Positions 8,304 to 16,886 of a stretch of DNA of 64,000 nucleotides are shown piece after piece. The number at the start of each line of letters is the position of its first letter. Positions within the stretch are counted from its first letter, which is position 1. The translations under genes were made by a program, and so were the position numbers. Under the pieces are notes generated by a model that had not been told where the DNA came from, did not search any database, and saw nothing but the letters and a program-made list of their open reading frames with translations. This DNA comes from Halonotius sp046719765 (GTDB taxonomy: Archaea; Halobacteriota; Halobacteria; Halobacteriales; Haloferacaceae): contig NZ_JABEBY010000004.1 in the NCBI RefSeq assembly GCF_046719765.1, forward strand, positions 121,938-185,937. The letters run 5' to 3'.

Positions 8304-8906
8304 CTACCCGTTGCGTGGCTCCCGATCCGGGCCGGGGTAGGGGTCGTCGCCGACTGTCTTGTACAGACTCTCTGGATCGAACAGCCGGGCGAACGCCGCC
8401 GGCGAGCGGACGCTGACCGACAGCCGCTGGTTGAGTGCCGCGCCGGCCTGCGAGCCGGCGAGCTCCTCGTCGAACGACAGCAGGTGCATCGCGCCACCGC
8501 GGTAGGCCGACGCGAGCCCGGGATGGTCGCCTGGCGGCTGGACGACGGGCGCACGCCAGGCCTCGATCGCGGCTCGCCAGTCGGCTGCCGTCTCGCTGTC
8601 AGCGACGGTTTTGATGACAGCTTCGGTATCGGCGAGCAGGTCGTCGCTGGCGACAAGCGTCGTCCAGGCGTGTTGCCACAGCACCTCAAGGGTGGCTCTG
8701 GCGTCGCCGCCGACAAGGAGGTCAGCCGCGAGCACGTCGGCGTCGGCGACAACGCGGGTCGGCTCGGGCTCGCGTGGCTTGGTGAGCCCCTCAGGTGTCT
8801 GGTCTTTTGTGGCCGGCTCCCTATCGTCGCGGTGTGAGGCAAGCGCGGTGGTGATGGCCTCGCGGTCGACCGTCGGCGCGCGATCGACCAGCCCCGGCCA
8901 GTTCAT
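8304..8906 (-). CDS. PIN-like haloarchaeal protein (DUF7384-type)
   Basis: 200 residues from ATG 8906. The central part, RVVADADVLAADLLVGGDARATLEVLWQHAW, has the aspartate-bearing first strand of a PIN nuclease fold, and LLSFDEELAGSQAGAALNQ resembles the later conserved acidic strand. This suggests a small RNase or DNase fold; the match to the family I recall as DUF7384 is from memory. No antitoxin gene is adjacent, so a toxin role is not implied. The N-terminus upstream of 8906 is open to 8930, but the methionine at 8906 fits the family better. Confidence 0.65.
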   Translation of the reverse strand: MNWPGLVDRAPTVDREAITTALASHRDDREPATKDQTPEGLTKPREPEPTRVVADADVLAADLLVGGDARATLEVLWQHAWTTLVASDDLLADTEAVIKTVADSETAADWRAAIEAWRAPVVQPPGDHPGLASAYRGGAMHLLSFDEELAGSQAGAALNQRLSVSVRSPAAFARLFDPESLYKTVGDDPYPGPDREPRNG

Positions 8907-8948
8907 ACGCGATGTTGTGAGGCGATCCACAAGAGGGTTCGCAGTCGG

Positions 8949-9605
8949 TCACTCGCCGAGCAGGATCGACGTAACCTCGTCGACGGCGTCACGCTCGATC
9001 ACAAGTGCCAGTCGATCGCCGGCCTCGATCGTTGTTGTCGGCAGCGGGATCGTCATCGGTTCGCGTTCGTGGCCGTGGGCGTAGAGCCGTGCGGTCTCCG
9101 GCAGCTCGACCTCCGAGACCCGCTGGCCGACGATCGGGGCGTCGTCGTCGACGGCGACCGTCGTCAGTTGGAGGGCTTCGGTTAGATCGCCGATCGCGTT
9201 GAGACTGCCGCCGAGCAGCGCGGTTTTCGCGCCGGCCGCGCCGAGCCGTTGGGGGTAGATCACGTCGTCGGCGGCCGCGGCGTACTCCTCGTATTTCTCG
9301 GTGCTCACATCCTCGCTGATCCGGAGGACGGTTCGGCAGTCGGACTCCTGGCCGAGCAGGCAGATCTCGTGGTTGACCGCCACATCGCCGGTGAGCCCGC
9401 CGATGGCGTCGGCGTCGGCGATGCCGGCCTCCTGTAACACCGACTCGTCGGCTCCGTCGCCGTGGATCACGGTCAGCCCCGTCTCGCGGGCGCGGTCGAC
9501 CTTCTCGCGGTCGGTATCAACAACGATGACATCGTAGCCTTCCTCGGCTAACACCCGGGCCGTGCGGGCCCCGACCCGGCCGTAGCCAACGACAATGATT
9601 CGCAT
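8949..9605 (-). CDS. trkA: TrkA family potassium-channel regulatory protein
   Basis: 218 residues from ATG 9605. An N-terminal Rossmann (RCK-N) domain shows MRIIVVGYGRVGARTARVL, the NAD-binding GxGxxG, and VIVVDTDREKVDRARE with the ribose-binding acidic end. The C-terminal part (PIVGQRVSEVELPETARLYA to VIERDAVDEVTSILLGE) is a TrkA-C domain. RCK proteins gate K+ transporters in response to nucleotides, which matters in the salt-in strategy of haloarchaea. No Trk membrane subunit is next to it, so it must act on a partner encoded elsewhere. Confidence 0.9.
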   Translation of the reverse strand: MRIIVVGYGRVGARTARVLAEEGYDVIVVDTDREKVDRARETGLTVIHGDGADESVLQEAGIADADAIGGLTGDVAVNHEICLLGQESDCRTVLRISEDVSTEKYEEYAAAADDVIYPQRLGAAGAKTALLGGSLNAIGDLTEALQLTTVAVDDDAPIVGQRVSEVELPETARLYAHGHEREPMTIPLPTTTIEAGDRLALVIERDAVDEVTSILLGE

Positions 9606-9661
9606 ACGCCCTCGTATGATGGTCGGTAACAAAAAGATGTGTTCCCGGCGGGGCCGCTGGC

Positions 9662-9725
9662 GGTTCAGCTGTCAGGGGTGGCTAATGGTTCAGGTGTCGG
9701 GGTGGCTAACGGTTCAGGTGTCGGG
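9662..9725. repeat. 24-25 base tandem repeat overlapping the DUF5807 gene end
   Basis: Three successive units start at 9662, 9687 and 9711, each beginning ggttcag; the second and third are identical over 15 bases. The third unit spans the stop codon of the minus-strand gene (9714-9716), so the repeat was copied from the gene end into the space before trkA. Confidence 0.75.
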
Positions 9726-10151
9726 ATCAGCCAGCCACTTTTGGCTGAAGTCGGTGCCACAGGCACAGTGGGCGTAGGCGTGGATCACATCGCCCTCGGC
9801 GTAGAGCCCGCCAACCTCCTGGTTTTCGGCCTCGGCGAACGCAAAAATGAATTCGGTGTGGTGGTCGTCGGTGGCTGGTTCCTCCGCATCGGGACAGGCC
9901 CCACCGGCGAGGCGGTCGTCGATCTCCCCGGTACGATCCATCGCCTGTTTGGCAAACGCCATCGGATCAAGGCCAGTGCTGTCGGCGAAGGCCTCCCGGC
10001 CCGTCTCGCCGGGCACGACGACCACGACGCCACCATCGACAGCGATGCCGGCGGCTGACAGCGGGTGGTCGCCATCAAAGAATGAATCGGCGACGTAGAT
10101 CGCGACATCATCGAGTCGGTCGCCGTCGAGAAACGCGGTGAGATCGTCCAT
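9714..10151 (-). CDS. Conserved haloarchaeal protein (DUF5807-type)
   Basis: 145 residues from ATG 10151. The sequence contains DDVAIYVADSFFDGDH, GVVVVVPGETGREAF and a final HAYAHCACGTDFSQKWLAD with paired cysteines. It resembles from memory the family DUF5807, whose function is unknown. A longer reading from 10175 adds a non-conserved leader and is not chosen. No membrane segments are seen. The 3' end lies in the tandem repeat at 9662-9725. Confidence 0.7.
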   Translation of the reverse strand: MDDLTAFLDGDRLDDVAIYVADSFFDGDHPLSAAGIAVDGGVVVVVPGETGREAFADSTGLDPMAFAKQAMDRTGEIDDRLAGGACPDAEEPATDDHHTEFIFAFAEAENQEVGGLYAEGDVIHAYAHCACGTDFSQKWLADPDT

Positions 10152-10357
10152 ACCCGCCGTGGTGACGCCACCCATTTAGCAATGGTGTTGCCGGATGTGG
10201 TGTGGTCGTCGTCGTGGATTGCTCCTCACCGAAACCGTGCCGATGTACAGCGTGGATCGTGTATTTTGAACTGTGGGGTTCCGATTCGTTATATTTTATT
10301 TACAGTAGCAGAAAATATTATATATTACTAAAACAATAGCTATGGATGGATAAAAAT

Positions 10358-10474
10358 GTGACCAAATGCGGTAAATGCGGGCGAGTTTACAATCTGACGG
10401 TGAATGTCCGCTGTCCACATTGCAAAACACCACCAAGGCCACCAACAGACAGGGGACTACTGTCGCTCAAGTAG
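10358..10474 (+). CDS. 38-residue CxxC zinc-finger microprotein
   Basis: GTG at 10358 opens a frame of 38 residues ending at TAG 10472-10474. The protein begins MTKCGKCGRVYNL and continues with RCPHCKTPP, giving two CxxC knuckles 15 residues apart, enough for one zinc ion. The preceding 90 bases are strikingly AT-rich (tatattttatt, ttatatatta), with plausible TATA boxes. Very small CPxCG-type zinc fingers are a known class in haloarchaea and affect growth and biofilm phenotypes. The tail is proline- and arginine-rich rather than acidic. An ATG at 10356 is out of frame and stops at once. It is too short for automatic callers, so confidence is moderate. Confidence 0.6.
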   Translation: MTKCGKCGRVYNLTVNVRCPHCKTPPRPPTDRGLLSLK

Positions 10475-10900
10475 GTAACTACACGGCTGTACTCAGAAAT
10501 CGGTGACGAATCCGAACAACGATTTCCTCTCTCACGGCGTTGCAAGGTGGATGCCGCAGGGAGTGCCCCCGAGGCAGTTTCTTTCGCTGGGTTGCTCCCA
10601 CGGCTGATAAACACCACCAGTTGTTTGCGAGTGATCGAATGAACCACCAGCATCGAGAACCAGATGAGCCAACGAGCATCGAGAACCGGATGAGCCCACC
10701 AGTGCCGGGACTCGGTGCCCACGCGACATCCCCGCAGACTGGCCTCATCCATCTGGAGACGCAGGGGTAGTTAATACATTGGCACGCGCCAAGTGAATAC
10801 TGAATCTTCGGGTCTCCAAACGAGCAGGTGGAGCAGAACTGATCTATGACGGAGTTGACCCAGTATTTCGCCTCACCTGATACGGGGCGGGTGACACGAG
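10475..10900. other. Apparently gene-free, decayed stretch upstream of coxA
   Basis: 426 bases without a convincing gene. Open frames on the minus strand overlap and are serine-, arginine- and tryptophan-rich rather than acidic, as in debris of a mobile element, but no transposase motif is readable. A 26-base direct repeat lies at 10649-10697. The promoter for coxA should be near the right end. Confidence 0.45.
10649..10697. repeat. 26-base direct repeat, two copies
   Basis: agcatcgagaaccagatgag at 10649 recurs at 10675 with one change (agcatcgagaaccggatgag). The copies are tandem, unit 26 bases, second copy partial. It lies in the gene-free stretch before the oxidase gene. Confidence 0.6.
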
Positions 10901-12766
10901 ATGACTGTTGACGCACAGATCACGCTGACCGTGCTGATGGGGGTATTCCTCGTTGCGGTCGCCACGTTTCTCACGCGGATCGAGAACTGGCGGTCGTACA
11001 CCATCGTCGGTGGCGGGGGCTCATTTATCGAGGAGTCGGGCTACATCGATGAGGAAAAACCGGCCGGGATCATCCGCTGGCTAACCACTGTCGACCACAA
11101 GGATATCGGGATTCTGTACGGCCTCTACGGGGTCATCGCCTTCACCGTCGGCGGGCTGATGGTCACGATCATGCGGTTCGATCTCGTGACCGCGTCGTCG
11201 CTGCTCGGAACGGCAACCTACAACTCCTTGCTGACGAGCCACGGGATCACGATGCTGTTTCTTTTCGGGACGCCGATTATCGCCGCCTTCGCCAACTATC
11301 TCGTTCCACTGATTATCGGAGCCGACGATATGGCGTTCCCCCGGATCAACGCCATCGCCTTTTGGCTGCTGCCGCCGGCGGCGTTGCTGATCTGGGCGGG
11401 CTTTTTCGCCCAACCGCTCGGGCTGTTCGAACCCGCACAGACAACGTGGACGATGTACACACCGCTGTCGCTCGGTGAGACAGGGGCGAGTGCCGACGCG
11501 GTCGGCGGAACCGGCGTTGATCTGATGTTGCTCGGTCTCCATCTCTCCGGTGTCGCCGCCACAATGGGCGCGATCAACTTTATCGCGACCATCTTCACCC
11601 AACGCGGCGAGCAGGTGTCCTGGGCCAATCTCGATATCTTCTCGTGGACGATCCTCACCCAGTCAGGGCTGATCCTCTTTGCGTTCCCGCTGCTTGGCAG
11701 CGCGCTGCTCATGTTGCTTGCCGACCGCAACCTCGGCACCGCCTTTTTCCTGACTGACGGCGGCAACATCCTCTGGCAGCACCTGTTTTGGTTTTTCGGC
11801 CACCCCGAGGTCTACATCCTCGTGTTGCCACCGATGGGGATCGTCAGCTACGTCCTCCCGCGGTTTGCGGGCCGGAAGCTGTTCGGCTTCAAGTTCGTCG
11901 TCTACTCGACGCTCGCAATCGGCGTCCTCTCGTTCGGCGTCTGGGCCCACCACATGTTCGCCACGGGGATCGATCCCCGTGTTCGGGCGTCGTTTATGGC
12001 CGTGTCGATCGCAATCTCCATTCCCTCGGCGGTGAAGACGTTTAACTGGATTACAACGCTGTGGAACGGCCGAATCCGGCTGACGACGCCGATGCTGTTC
12101 TGTCTTGGATTTATCTCCAATTTCATTATCGGCGGTGTCACCGGTGTCTTCCTCGCGTCGATCCCGATCGACCTCGTGCTGCATGACACCTACTATGTGG
12201 TCGGTCACTTCCATTACATCTTCATGGGGGCCATCGCCGTCGCTGTCTTTGCCGGCCTCTACTACTGGTTTCCGCTCGTCACCGGGCGGATGTATCAGAC
12301 GAGCCTTGGGAAGGCCCACTTCTGGCTCACGATGATCGGGACGAACGTGACGTTCCTGGCGATGATCTTCCTGGGCTACGGCGGCATGCCACGGCGGTAC
12401 GCAACCTACCTCCCGGAGTTTGCCACAATGCACCGCGTCGCCACCTTCGGCGCGATCCTGCTGTTGATCGGCCAGATCATCTGGCTGTACAACATGGTCG
12501 TCTCGTGGTTTGAGGGCAAACGCGTCGAAAGTGCCGATCCGTGGAATCTCCGCCAGGACAACGTTCGCACCGTCGAGTGGCAATGGTTCGAACAGAAACT
12601 CGATACCCAGTTGGCTGCCGACGGCGGCGACGAGGACGTCGTTCCCGACGGCGGCGACGAGGACGTTGCTCCCGACGGCGGCGAAGACGTTGCTCCCGAC
12701 GGCAGCGAAACGGCTGCGGAGTCGGCCGACAGAGAATCGGATCTGCCTGACAGAACTGACGATTGA
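10901..12766 (+). CDS. coxA: Haem-copper (aa3-type) cytochrome oxidase subunit I
   Basis: 621 residues, about twelve to fourteen membrane spans. Hallmarks of type A oxygen reductases are visible: the low-spin haem histidine in LTSHGITMLFLF, the CuB site with GHPEVYI (His, proton-channel Glu and cross-linked Tyr), the WAHHMFATG histidine pair, SIPSAVKTFNW with the K-channel lysine, and DTYYVVGHFHYIF haem ligands. The N-terminus has an extra helix (LTVLMGVFLVAVATFLTRI). The C-terminal 50 residues are an acidic tail with three copies of an 11-residue PDGGDEDV-type repeat. No subunit II or III gene lies next to it, so partners must be elsewhere. It reduces O2 to water while pumping protons. Confidence 0.93.
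   Translation: MTVDAQITLTVLMGVFLVAVATFLTRIENWRSYTIVGGGGSFIEESGYIDEEKPAGIIRWLTTVDHKDIGILYGLYGVIAFTVGGLMVTIMRFDLVTASSLLGTATYNSLLTSHGITMLFLFGTPIIAAFANYLVPLIIGADDMAFPRINAIAFWLLPPAALLIWAGFFAQPLGLFEPAQTTWTMYTPLSLGETGASADAVGGTGVDLMLLGLHLSGVAATMGAINFIATIFTQRGEQVSWANLDIFSWTILTQSGLILFAFPLLGSALLMLLADRNLGTAFFLTDGGNILWQHLFWFFGHPEVYILVLPPMGIVSYVLPRFAGRKLFGFKFVVYSTLAIGVLSFGVWAHHMFATGIDPRVRASFMAVSIAISIPSAVKTFNWITTLWNGRIRLTTPMLFCLGFISNFIIGGVTGVFLASIPIDLVLHDTYYVVGHFHYIFMGAIAVAVFAGLYYWFPLVTGRMYQTSLGKAHFWLTMIGTNVTFLAMIFLGYGGMPRRYATYLPEFATMHRVATFGAILLLIGQIIWLYNMVVSWFEGKRVESADPWNLRQDNVRTVEWQWFEQKLDTQLAADGGDEDVVPDGGDEDVAPDGGEDVAPDGSETAAESADRESDLPDRTDD
12604..12710 (+). repeat. 33-base repeat encoding the acidic tail of CoxA
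   Basis: A 33-base unit (gacggcggcgacgaggacgt at its core) occurs three times with decay, the last shortened by one codon, encoding PDGGDEDV-type peptides. Repeats like this expand by slippage. The tail lies after the last membrane span, so probably on the cytoplasmic side. Confidence 0.6.
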
Positions 12767-12868
12767 TCTCTGTGACGAGGTCAGTGCCACGCTGTGACGG
12801 GCAGCGAACTGCCACCGAGATGTTGTTACGATGGTCAACGCAGCTACTGGGAGCAGTACGCAAGTCGA

Positions 12869-13729
12869 TCACCGAAGGTCGGCACTGGTTGCGCTCTCAA
12901 CCGGGAGCCCGACAGTGTTTCCCCACTCAACGAACGAGCCATAGTAGTAGGCGACGTTCTCGTACCCAAGTATCTCTGCGAGAGCCATCCAGACGAGTGC
13001 CGACCGCTCGCCGACGCGACAGTAGACGATGAGTTGCTCGTCTGTAGAGTAGTTCTCAAACAGCGTCGCCAGGTCTTCACGCGAGCGGAAGCGACGGTCT
13101 GATTGAATGGTGTCCCGGCAGGGTTTGTTCACCGCGCCGGGGATGTGACCGCCTCGCTGTACGCCCTCGTTCCAGCCCGGGGGTGCAAGAATCTCGCCGC
13201 GGTACTCGGGCGGCGCACGGGCGTCAAGCAGACAGCCGCCGGACTCGACGGCCGCCTCGACTTCGCCGCGGCGCGCCCGAATCGATTCGTCGGGATCGGG
13301 GGTGTGATACTCGCAGTTGGGAACCGCAGGAACCGCATCGGTCGTCGGAAACTCGTTTTCGAGCCAGTATTTTCGTCCCCCATCAAGCAACAACACGTTC
13401 TCGTGGCGGTAGTACCGCAACAGCCAGTACGCATGAGCGGCGAACCAGTTGAAGAAATCGCCATAGAGGATAATCGTCGTCTCACGGGTCACGCCGCAGT
13501 CGCCAAGCAGTGATGACAGTGCTGCCGGGGAGAGTATGTCGAACGTCCTCGTATCCCGAAGGTCACGCTGCCAGTCGAGACTCACCGCCCCCGGGATGTG
13601 CGACGACTCGTAGGTGCCCTTCTGGACGTTCACTTCGAGAAGTCGGTACTCAGTGTCTGTCGTTTGAATCGCCTCCAGATTTGCTGCCACCGTCTCCGCG
13701 CTGACGAGTGGCCCGGTCACGTCGAGCAT
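12869..13729 (-). CDS. tssA: Thiosulfate/3-mercaptopyruvate sulfurtransferase (two rhodanese domains)
   Basis: 286 residues with tandem rhodanese domains. The first (RLLEVNVQKGTYESSHIPGAVSLDW) is the inactive domain. The second has EYRGEIL, GHIPGAVNKP and the active-site loop IVYCRVGERSALVW with the catalytic Cys that carries the persulfide. The enzyme moves sulfane sulfur to cyanide or other thiophiles. Its ATG at 13729 overlaps the stop codon of the upstream regulator (TAATG), so the two are translationally coupled and the regulator probably answers to sulfur or redox state. Confidence 0.9.
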   Translation of the reverse strand: MLDVTGPLVSAETVAANLEAIQTTDTEYRLLEVNVQKGTYESSHIPGAVSLDWQRDLRDTRTFDILSPAALSSLLGDCGVTRETTIILYGDFFNWFAAHAYWLLRYYRHENVLLLDGGRKYWLENEFPTTDAVPAVPNCEYHTPDPDESIRARRGEVEAAVESGGCLLDARAPPEYRGEILAPPGWNEGVQRGGHIPGAVNKPCRDTIQSDRRFRSREDLATLFENYSTDEQLIVYCRVGERSALVWMALAEILGYENVAYYYGSFVEWGNTVGLPVESATSADLR

Positions 13730-14499
13730 TACGTCTCCCCCTGCTGCTCGGGCGTCTGTGGAAAGCTCTCAAAGGCTGTCTGCTGGGTGCCGGTCGCAAA
13801 GCTCTTTGCGAGTCTCGATTCGGCACTCCGGAGTCGATACGACAGCGTCGACCGGGGACAGTCCAGTTCTGTCGATAACTCCTCAAGGGTTATCTGTCTG
13901 GGTTTTTCGTAGTAGCCGCGGCCGACTGCCTCAACCAGTGCCTCGCGCTGTTCTGCGGGGAGATTCTTGCGTGCGAACAATCCTGTTCGTCGTTTGGAGG
14001 CCTGTCCGATATGGTCGAACTCGAAGCGAATCCCGTCCTGTAACGACACCTGCAACGCGTCGTAAAACAGTCCAACACCGTCATCGGTTTCCATCATCAC
14101 CGTCCACGTCTCGCGGTTCTGGCTTCGTTTTAGCTCAAATAGGACATCCGGGTCGATATACTCGACAGCCAAGGTTGGGACGGACTCGCAGTTCCCGATA
14201 TCCCGCAGGTGGTAGTACAACTCACACCCGGCGTCGGTTTGCTTCAACACCTCTCTGTGAACCGCCCCCTCACAGCCGGCTGGCGTGATCTGCTCGACGG
14301 CAAGTAGCTCCCTTTGTCCGGCGTTTGTGAGGTTGTCAACCCCGTCTTCGTCGCCCTCAAATCGTTCAAGCCGCCAGAACTCCTTGGCGTCGATACAGCC
14401 ACCGATCGCTGTTGAAGAGACCCCAGTGGCGTCGGTAAGCAACTGCTGTAGAGGCCCGGCTGTCTCCTCGTAGACGAGGTCAAAAACGAACTCTCGCAT
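13729..14499 (-). CDS. Bat-type helix-turn-helix regulator
   Basis: 256 residues from ATG 14499. The C-terminal 55 residues (LPAEQREALVEAVGRGYYEKPRQITLEELSTELDC and the following SRSTLSYRLR-like recognition helix) form the HTH_10 domain of bacterio-opsin activator family proteins. The N-terminal 190 residues are a sensor-like region without PAS or GAF motifs that I recognise. The open frame extends upstream to 14640, but MREFVFDLVY is the usual family start. It is directly coupled to the sulfurtransferase gene, so a role in controlling sulfur transfer is likely but inferred from position only. Confidence 0.8.
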   Translation of the reverse strand: MREFVFDLVYEETAGPLQQLLTDATGVSSTAIGGCIDAKEFWRLERFEGDEDGVDNLTNAGQRELLAVEQITPAGCEGAVHREVLKQTDAGCELYYHLRDIGNCESVPTLAVEYIDPDVLFELKRSQNRETWTVMMETDDGVGLFYDALQVSLQDGIRFEFDHIGQASKRRTGLFARKNLPAEQREALVEAVGRGYYEKPRQITLEELSTELDCPRSTLSYRLRSAESRLAKSFATGTQQTAFESFPQTPEQQGET

Positions 14500-14742
14500 A
14501 TCTATACTGACAGATGGTAGGTGCCCTCGATGTAAGTTCCTGTCGTTGCAGTTGTTGGCGGGGTTCGGATGCGGAGCAAACAATGCGGCATCACGGGTTT
14601 GTGTATTTATATCATATTTCTGATACCAACGATCCAGCATATGCTTTCGCCCACCAACGGGCTACAGACCGCGCAGGCTGAGTGCCGCACGAATCGCTCC
14701 TGAGTCGGTTTGCTCGGTCGCCCGGATCGTCAGCCACACACC

Positions 14743-15183
14743 TCAGCTGTCGCCATCGAGTGACTCGGCGATCGACTGCAAGGAGTCCCGTGGTTCGTGT
14801 TTGACGGTGTAGACGGCGCGATCTCCCGGTGCGCGCAGCCCGTATCGCTCGCCGGCGACGATCACATCGCAGATGACGCTGTCGCCGATCTCACGATCAA
14901 GCCCCCGGAGCCACGCACCGAGCCGGTTAGTTCCCTCGCCGGTCGATCGGGCCTGTTTACGGGTCTCGTAGGCACCGTACAGCAGCTGTCCGCTGTCGTC
15001 GCCAGACACAGTCGCGTAGTACTCCGCACCGTCGATAACGATCGTGACTCGATCATCGACGGTGACCACCTCGGCGACGGCTGCTGGGAGTTCAAGACAG
15101 GGGGTGCGGCTGCCGCCACGGCGAACGATCGTCGCCCGGGAGGAGTCGACCGCGTCGCTGTCGCTCGGAAGCCGCGTCGACAT
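14743..15183 (-). CDS. Conserved haloarchaeal protein (DUF7112-type)
   Basis: 146 residues, beginning MSTRLPSDSDAVDSSRAT. Beta-rich pattern: CLELPAAVAEVVTVDDRVTIVIDG, DSGQLLYGAYETRKQA, then GDSVICDVIVAGERYGLRAPGDRAVY. From memory this corresponds to the family DUF7112, without known function. Its start lies 8 bases from the stop of the S6e gene, so it is probably co-transcribed with the ribosomal gene. Confidence 0.65.
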   Translation of the reverse strand: MSTRLPSDSDAVDSSRATIVRRGGSRTPCLELPAAVAEVVTVDDRVTIVIDGAEYYATVSGDDSGQLLYGAYETRKQARSTGEGTNRLGAWLRGLDREIGDSVICDVIVAGERYGLRAPGDRAVYTVKHEPRDSLQSIAESLDGDS

Positions 15184-15191
15184 CAGGTGGG

Positions 15192-15806
15192 TTAGGCGTC
15201 CGCTTTCTCGTTGTCGCTGTCGGCGTCGGCTGCCTCGTCAGCGTCTGTATCAGCGTCCTCGGCGTCTGCGTCGGCCTCGGTCTCTTCCTCGGCGTCCTCA
15301 GCATCGGCGTCCTCAGACTCAGCATCCTCGCCGTCCGCATCCTCACTGTCTGCGTCCGCCGCTTCGTCCGCGTCTGCGTCCTCAGCATCGGCGTCGTCGG
15401 CCTCCTCATCCTCGTCTGGTTCCGGCTCTTCGAGGCCGAGGGCGACCCGGACGTTGTCGTCGCTGTCGAGGATCGTTGCGTTGACCTGGGCGGTTTCCTC
15501 GGAGACCTGGCGGCCGCGGACGGTGATTCGCTTGCGCTCGCCGTCACGGCTCGGGTTGAAGCCGACGCCACCTTCAAGCAGGCGTTCGCGGATCTGTGCG
15601 CCGGGGACATCCTCGCGCATCGGTCGGCCCGTCTCGTCGGAGCCACCGGTGAGTTTGAGGGTGTACGAATCGAGGCCGACCGCGCCGCCGTCGACCTCCT
15701 CGCCGAGTTCGCGGCCGAGGAAGCGGTTGGCGTCCTGTCCGTCGACCTCGTGTTGATACGTCTGCCCGTCGCGGGGGTCAGCGACGGCGACTTGGAATTC
15801 TGCCAT
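15192..15806 (-). CDS. rps6e: 30S ribosomal protein S6e with a long acidic tail
   Basis: 204 residues from ATG 15806. Residues 1-130 are S6e: MAEFQVAVADPRDGQTYQHE, FLGRELGEEVDGGAVGL, KLTGGSDETGRPMRED and ERKRITVRGRQVSEETAQVN. The remaining 75 residues are almost purely Asp, Glu and Ala in DAEDADAD-type repeats. Haloarchaeal S6e proteins are usually about 130 residues, so this tail is unusually long and probably grew by codon-triplet slippage. A promoter is expected just upstream of 15806. The frame from 15839 is not used because the family starts MAEF. Confidence 0.95.
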   Translation of the reverse strand: MAEFQVAVADPRDGQTYQHEVDGQDANRFLGRELGEEVDGGAVGLDSYTLKLTGGSDETGRPMREDVPGAQIRERLLEGGVGFNPSRDGERKRITVRGRQVSEETAQVNATILDSDDNVRVALGLEEPEPDEDEEADDADAEDADADEAADADSEDADGEDAESEDADAEDAEEETEADADAEDADTDADEAADADSDNEKADA

Positions 15807-15906
15807 ACCACTGTGTGTTCGGTCGCCGATAAAAAGCACGTCGAAACCAGCCGCCGGCCACCGGCGGTTAGTAATCGTTATACACCGGACGTACGTTGCC
15901 CGAAAT

Positions 15907-16746
15907 ATGCAACGACGCGCTGTGGCCGTCTATGTCGCGTTATTCGTGCTCATCGGTGTGGCGTCGTACACGCTGATGGTAACCGCCGAGCAACCACAGG
16001 TAACGGTCGACAACCCGGATTTCCAGCTGTCGTCGGGTGAGGCGTTCACCGTTGGCGGACAGACCTACACCGCGGCGACGGTTGAGGAGGTAACCGAGGA
16101 GGGTGGCCATGGAAGCAGTACCACCTACATGGCGGCGACGGTCGAGTGGACGGTGACCGGTGTCGAAAACACCGACGAGTGGGCCGAGGGCGACACCGTC
16201 ACCGTCGATGAGCGGGAGTGGACGGTTGTCGATGCCGGTGCCTCGACGGTGACCGTTGAGGAAGTCATCGACCGAACGTCGATCCTCGAATCCGATCCCG
16301 CCGCCGACAACGAGACCTATTCCGGCGATGACGGTGAGTTCGTACTCGTCGACGGCGAGCGCGTCCCGGCCGCGGACTACTTCGAGCCGTCGATCGACAC
16401 CGTCACGTTCAGCCAAGGTGAGTCGATCCCCTACGACGGCCAGCAGGCGACGATCGATTCGGTCGACAACGGGAGCGTCGGTCTCTCGTGGATGACAAAC
16501 GAGTCCAACAGCCAAGAGCTGGAGGCCGGCGATACGATCACCCTCGCCGACAACAGCACCTACACCGCCTACTTCACCGGCACAGACACCGTTGAGCTGA
16601 CGAGCGATGCCGAGGCCTACGCGGCGGCCGTCGCCGAGCAGGAAACGTTCTCCCAGCGCGTCACCGGGCTGCGGTGGGTGACGTTCACCGCGGGCTTCAT
16701 CGCAATGCTGTTGATCGCCTTCGCGTTCCTCCCCTCGCGGTACTAG
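15907..16746 (+). CDS. Hypothetical membrane-anchored protein with a large extracellular domain
   Basis: 279 residues. An N-terminal helix (AVAVYVALFVLIGVASYTLMV) and a C-terminal helix (WVTFTAGFIAMLLIAFAFLP) bracket about 215 acidic, beta-rich residues with several NxT/S sites, so the middle is likely outside the cell. Repeated phrases such as FTVGGQTYTAATVEEV, TVDEREWTVVDAG and ITLADNSTYTAYF suggest two or three related beta modules. A TATA-like cgttatacacc lies about 27 bases upstream of the ATG at 15907. I do not recognise the family. It is divergent from S6e. Confidence 0.75.
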   Translation: MQRRAVAVYVALFVLIGVASYTLMVTAEQPQVTVDNPDFQLSSGEAFTVGGQTYTAATVEEVTEEGGHGSSTTYMAATVEWTVTGVENTDEWAEGDTVTVDEREWTVVDAGASTVTVEEVIDRTSILESDPAADNETYSGDDGEFVLVDGERVPAADYFEPSIDTVTFSQGESIPYDGQQATIDSVDNGSVGLSWMTNESNSQELEAGDTITLADNSTYTAYFTGTDTVELTSDAEAYAAAVAEQETFSQRVTGLRWVTFTAGFIAMLLIAFAFLPSRY

Positions 16747-16856
16747 CGTCGCGCTGGCGGCGGGGGTTGTGTGGCCGTGTCGGGTGACAGCCCGCTATCG
16801 ATACCATCGATCCCCTCGTGGCGAGGGCTCTGTGATGTCGACAACTATGCAGGAAG

Positions 16857-16864
16857 TATTTATT
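16857..16864 (+). promoter_or_regulatory. TATA-like box for the gene at 16887
   Basis: tatttatt lies 23-30 bases before the ATG at 16887, which fits a leaderless transcript and supports that start over the GTG at 16881. Confidence 0.5.
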
Positions 16865-16886
16865 GCGGCTCTGGTAACGAGTGGAT

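Noticed and set aside
10387..10916. Overlapping minus-strand frames suggesting a transposase remnant
   Set aside because: No DDE, HUH or zinc motifs are readable; the frames look non-coding, so I list the area only as a gene-free stretch.
11663..12838. 391-codon minus-strand frame over coxA
   Set aside because: Antisense to an oxidase subunit with all haem and copper ligands; no independent evidence.
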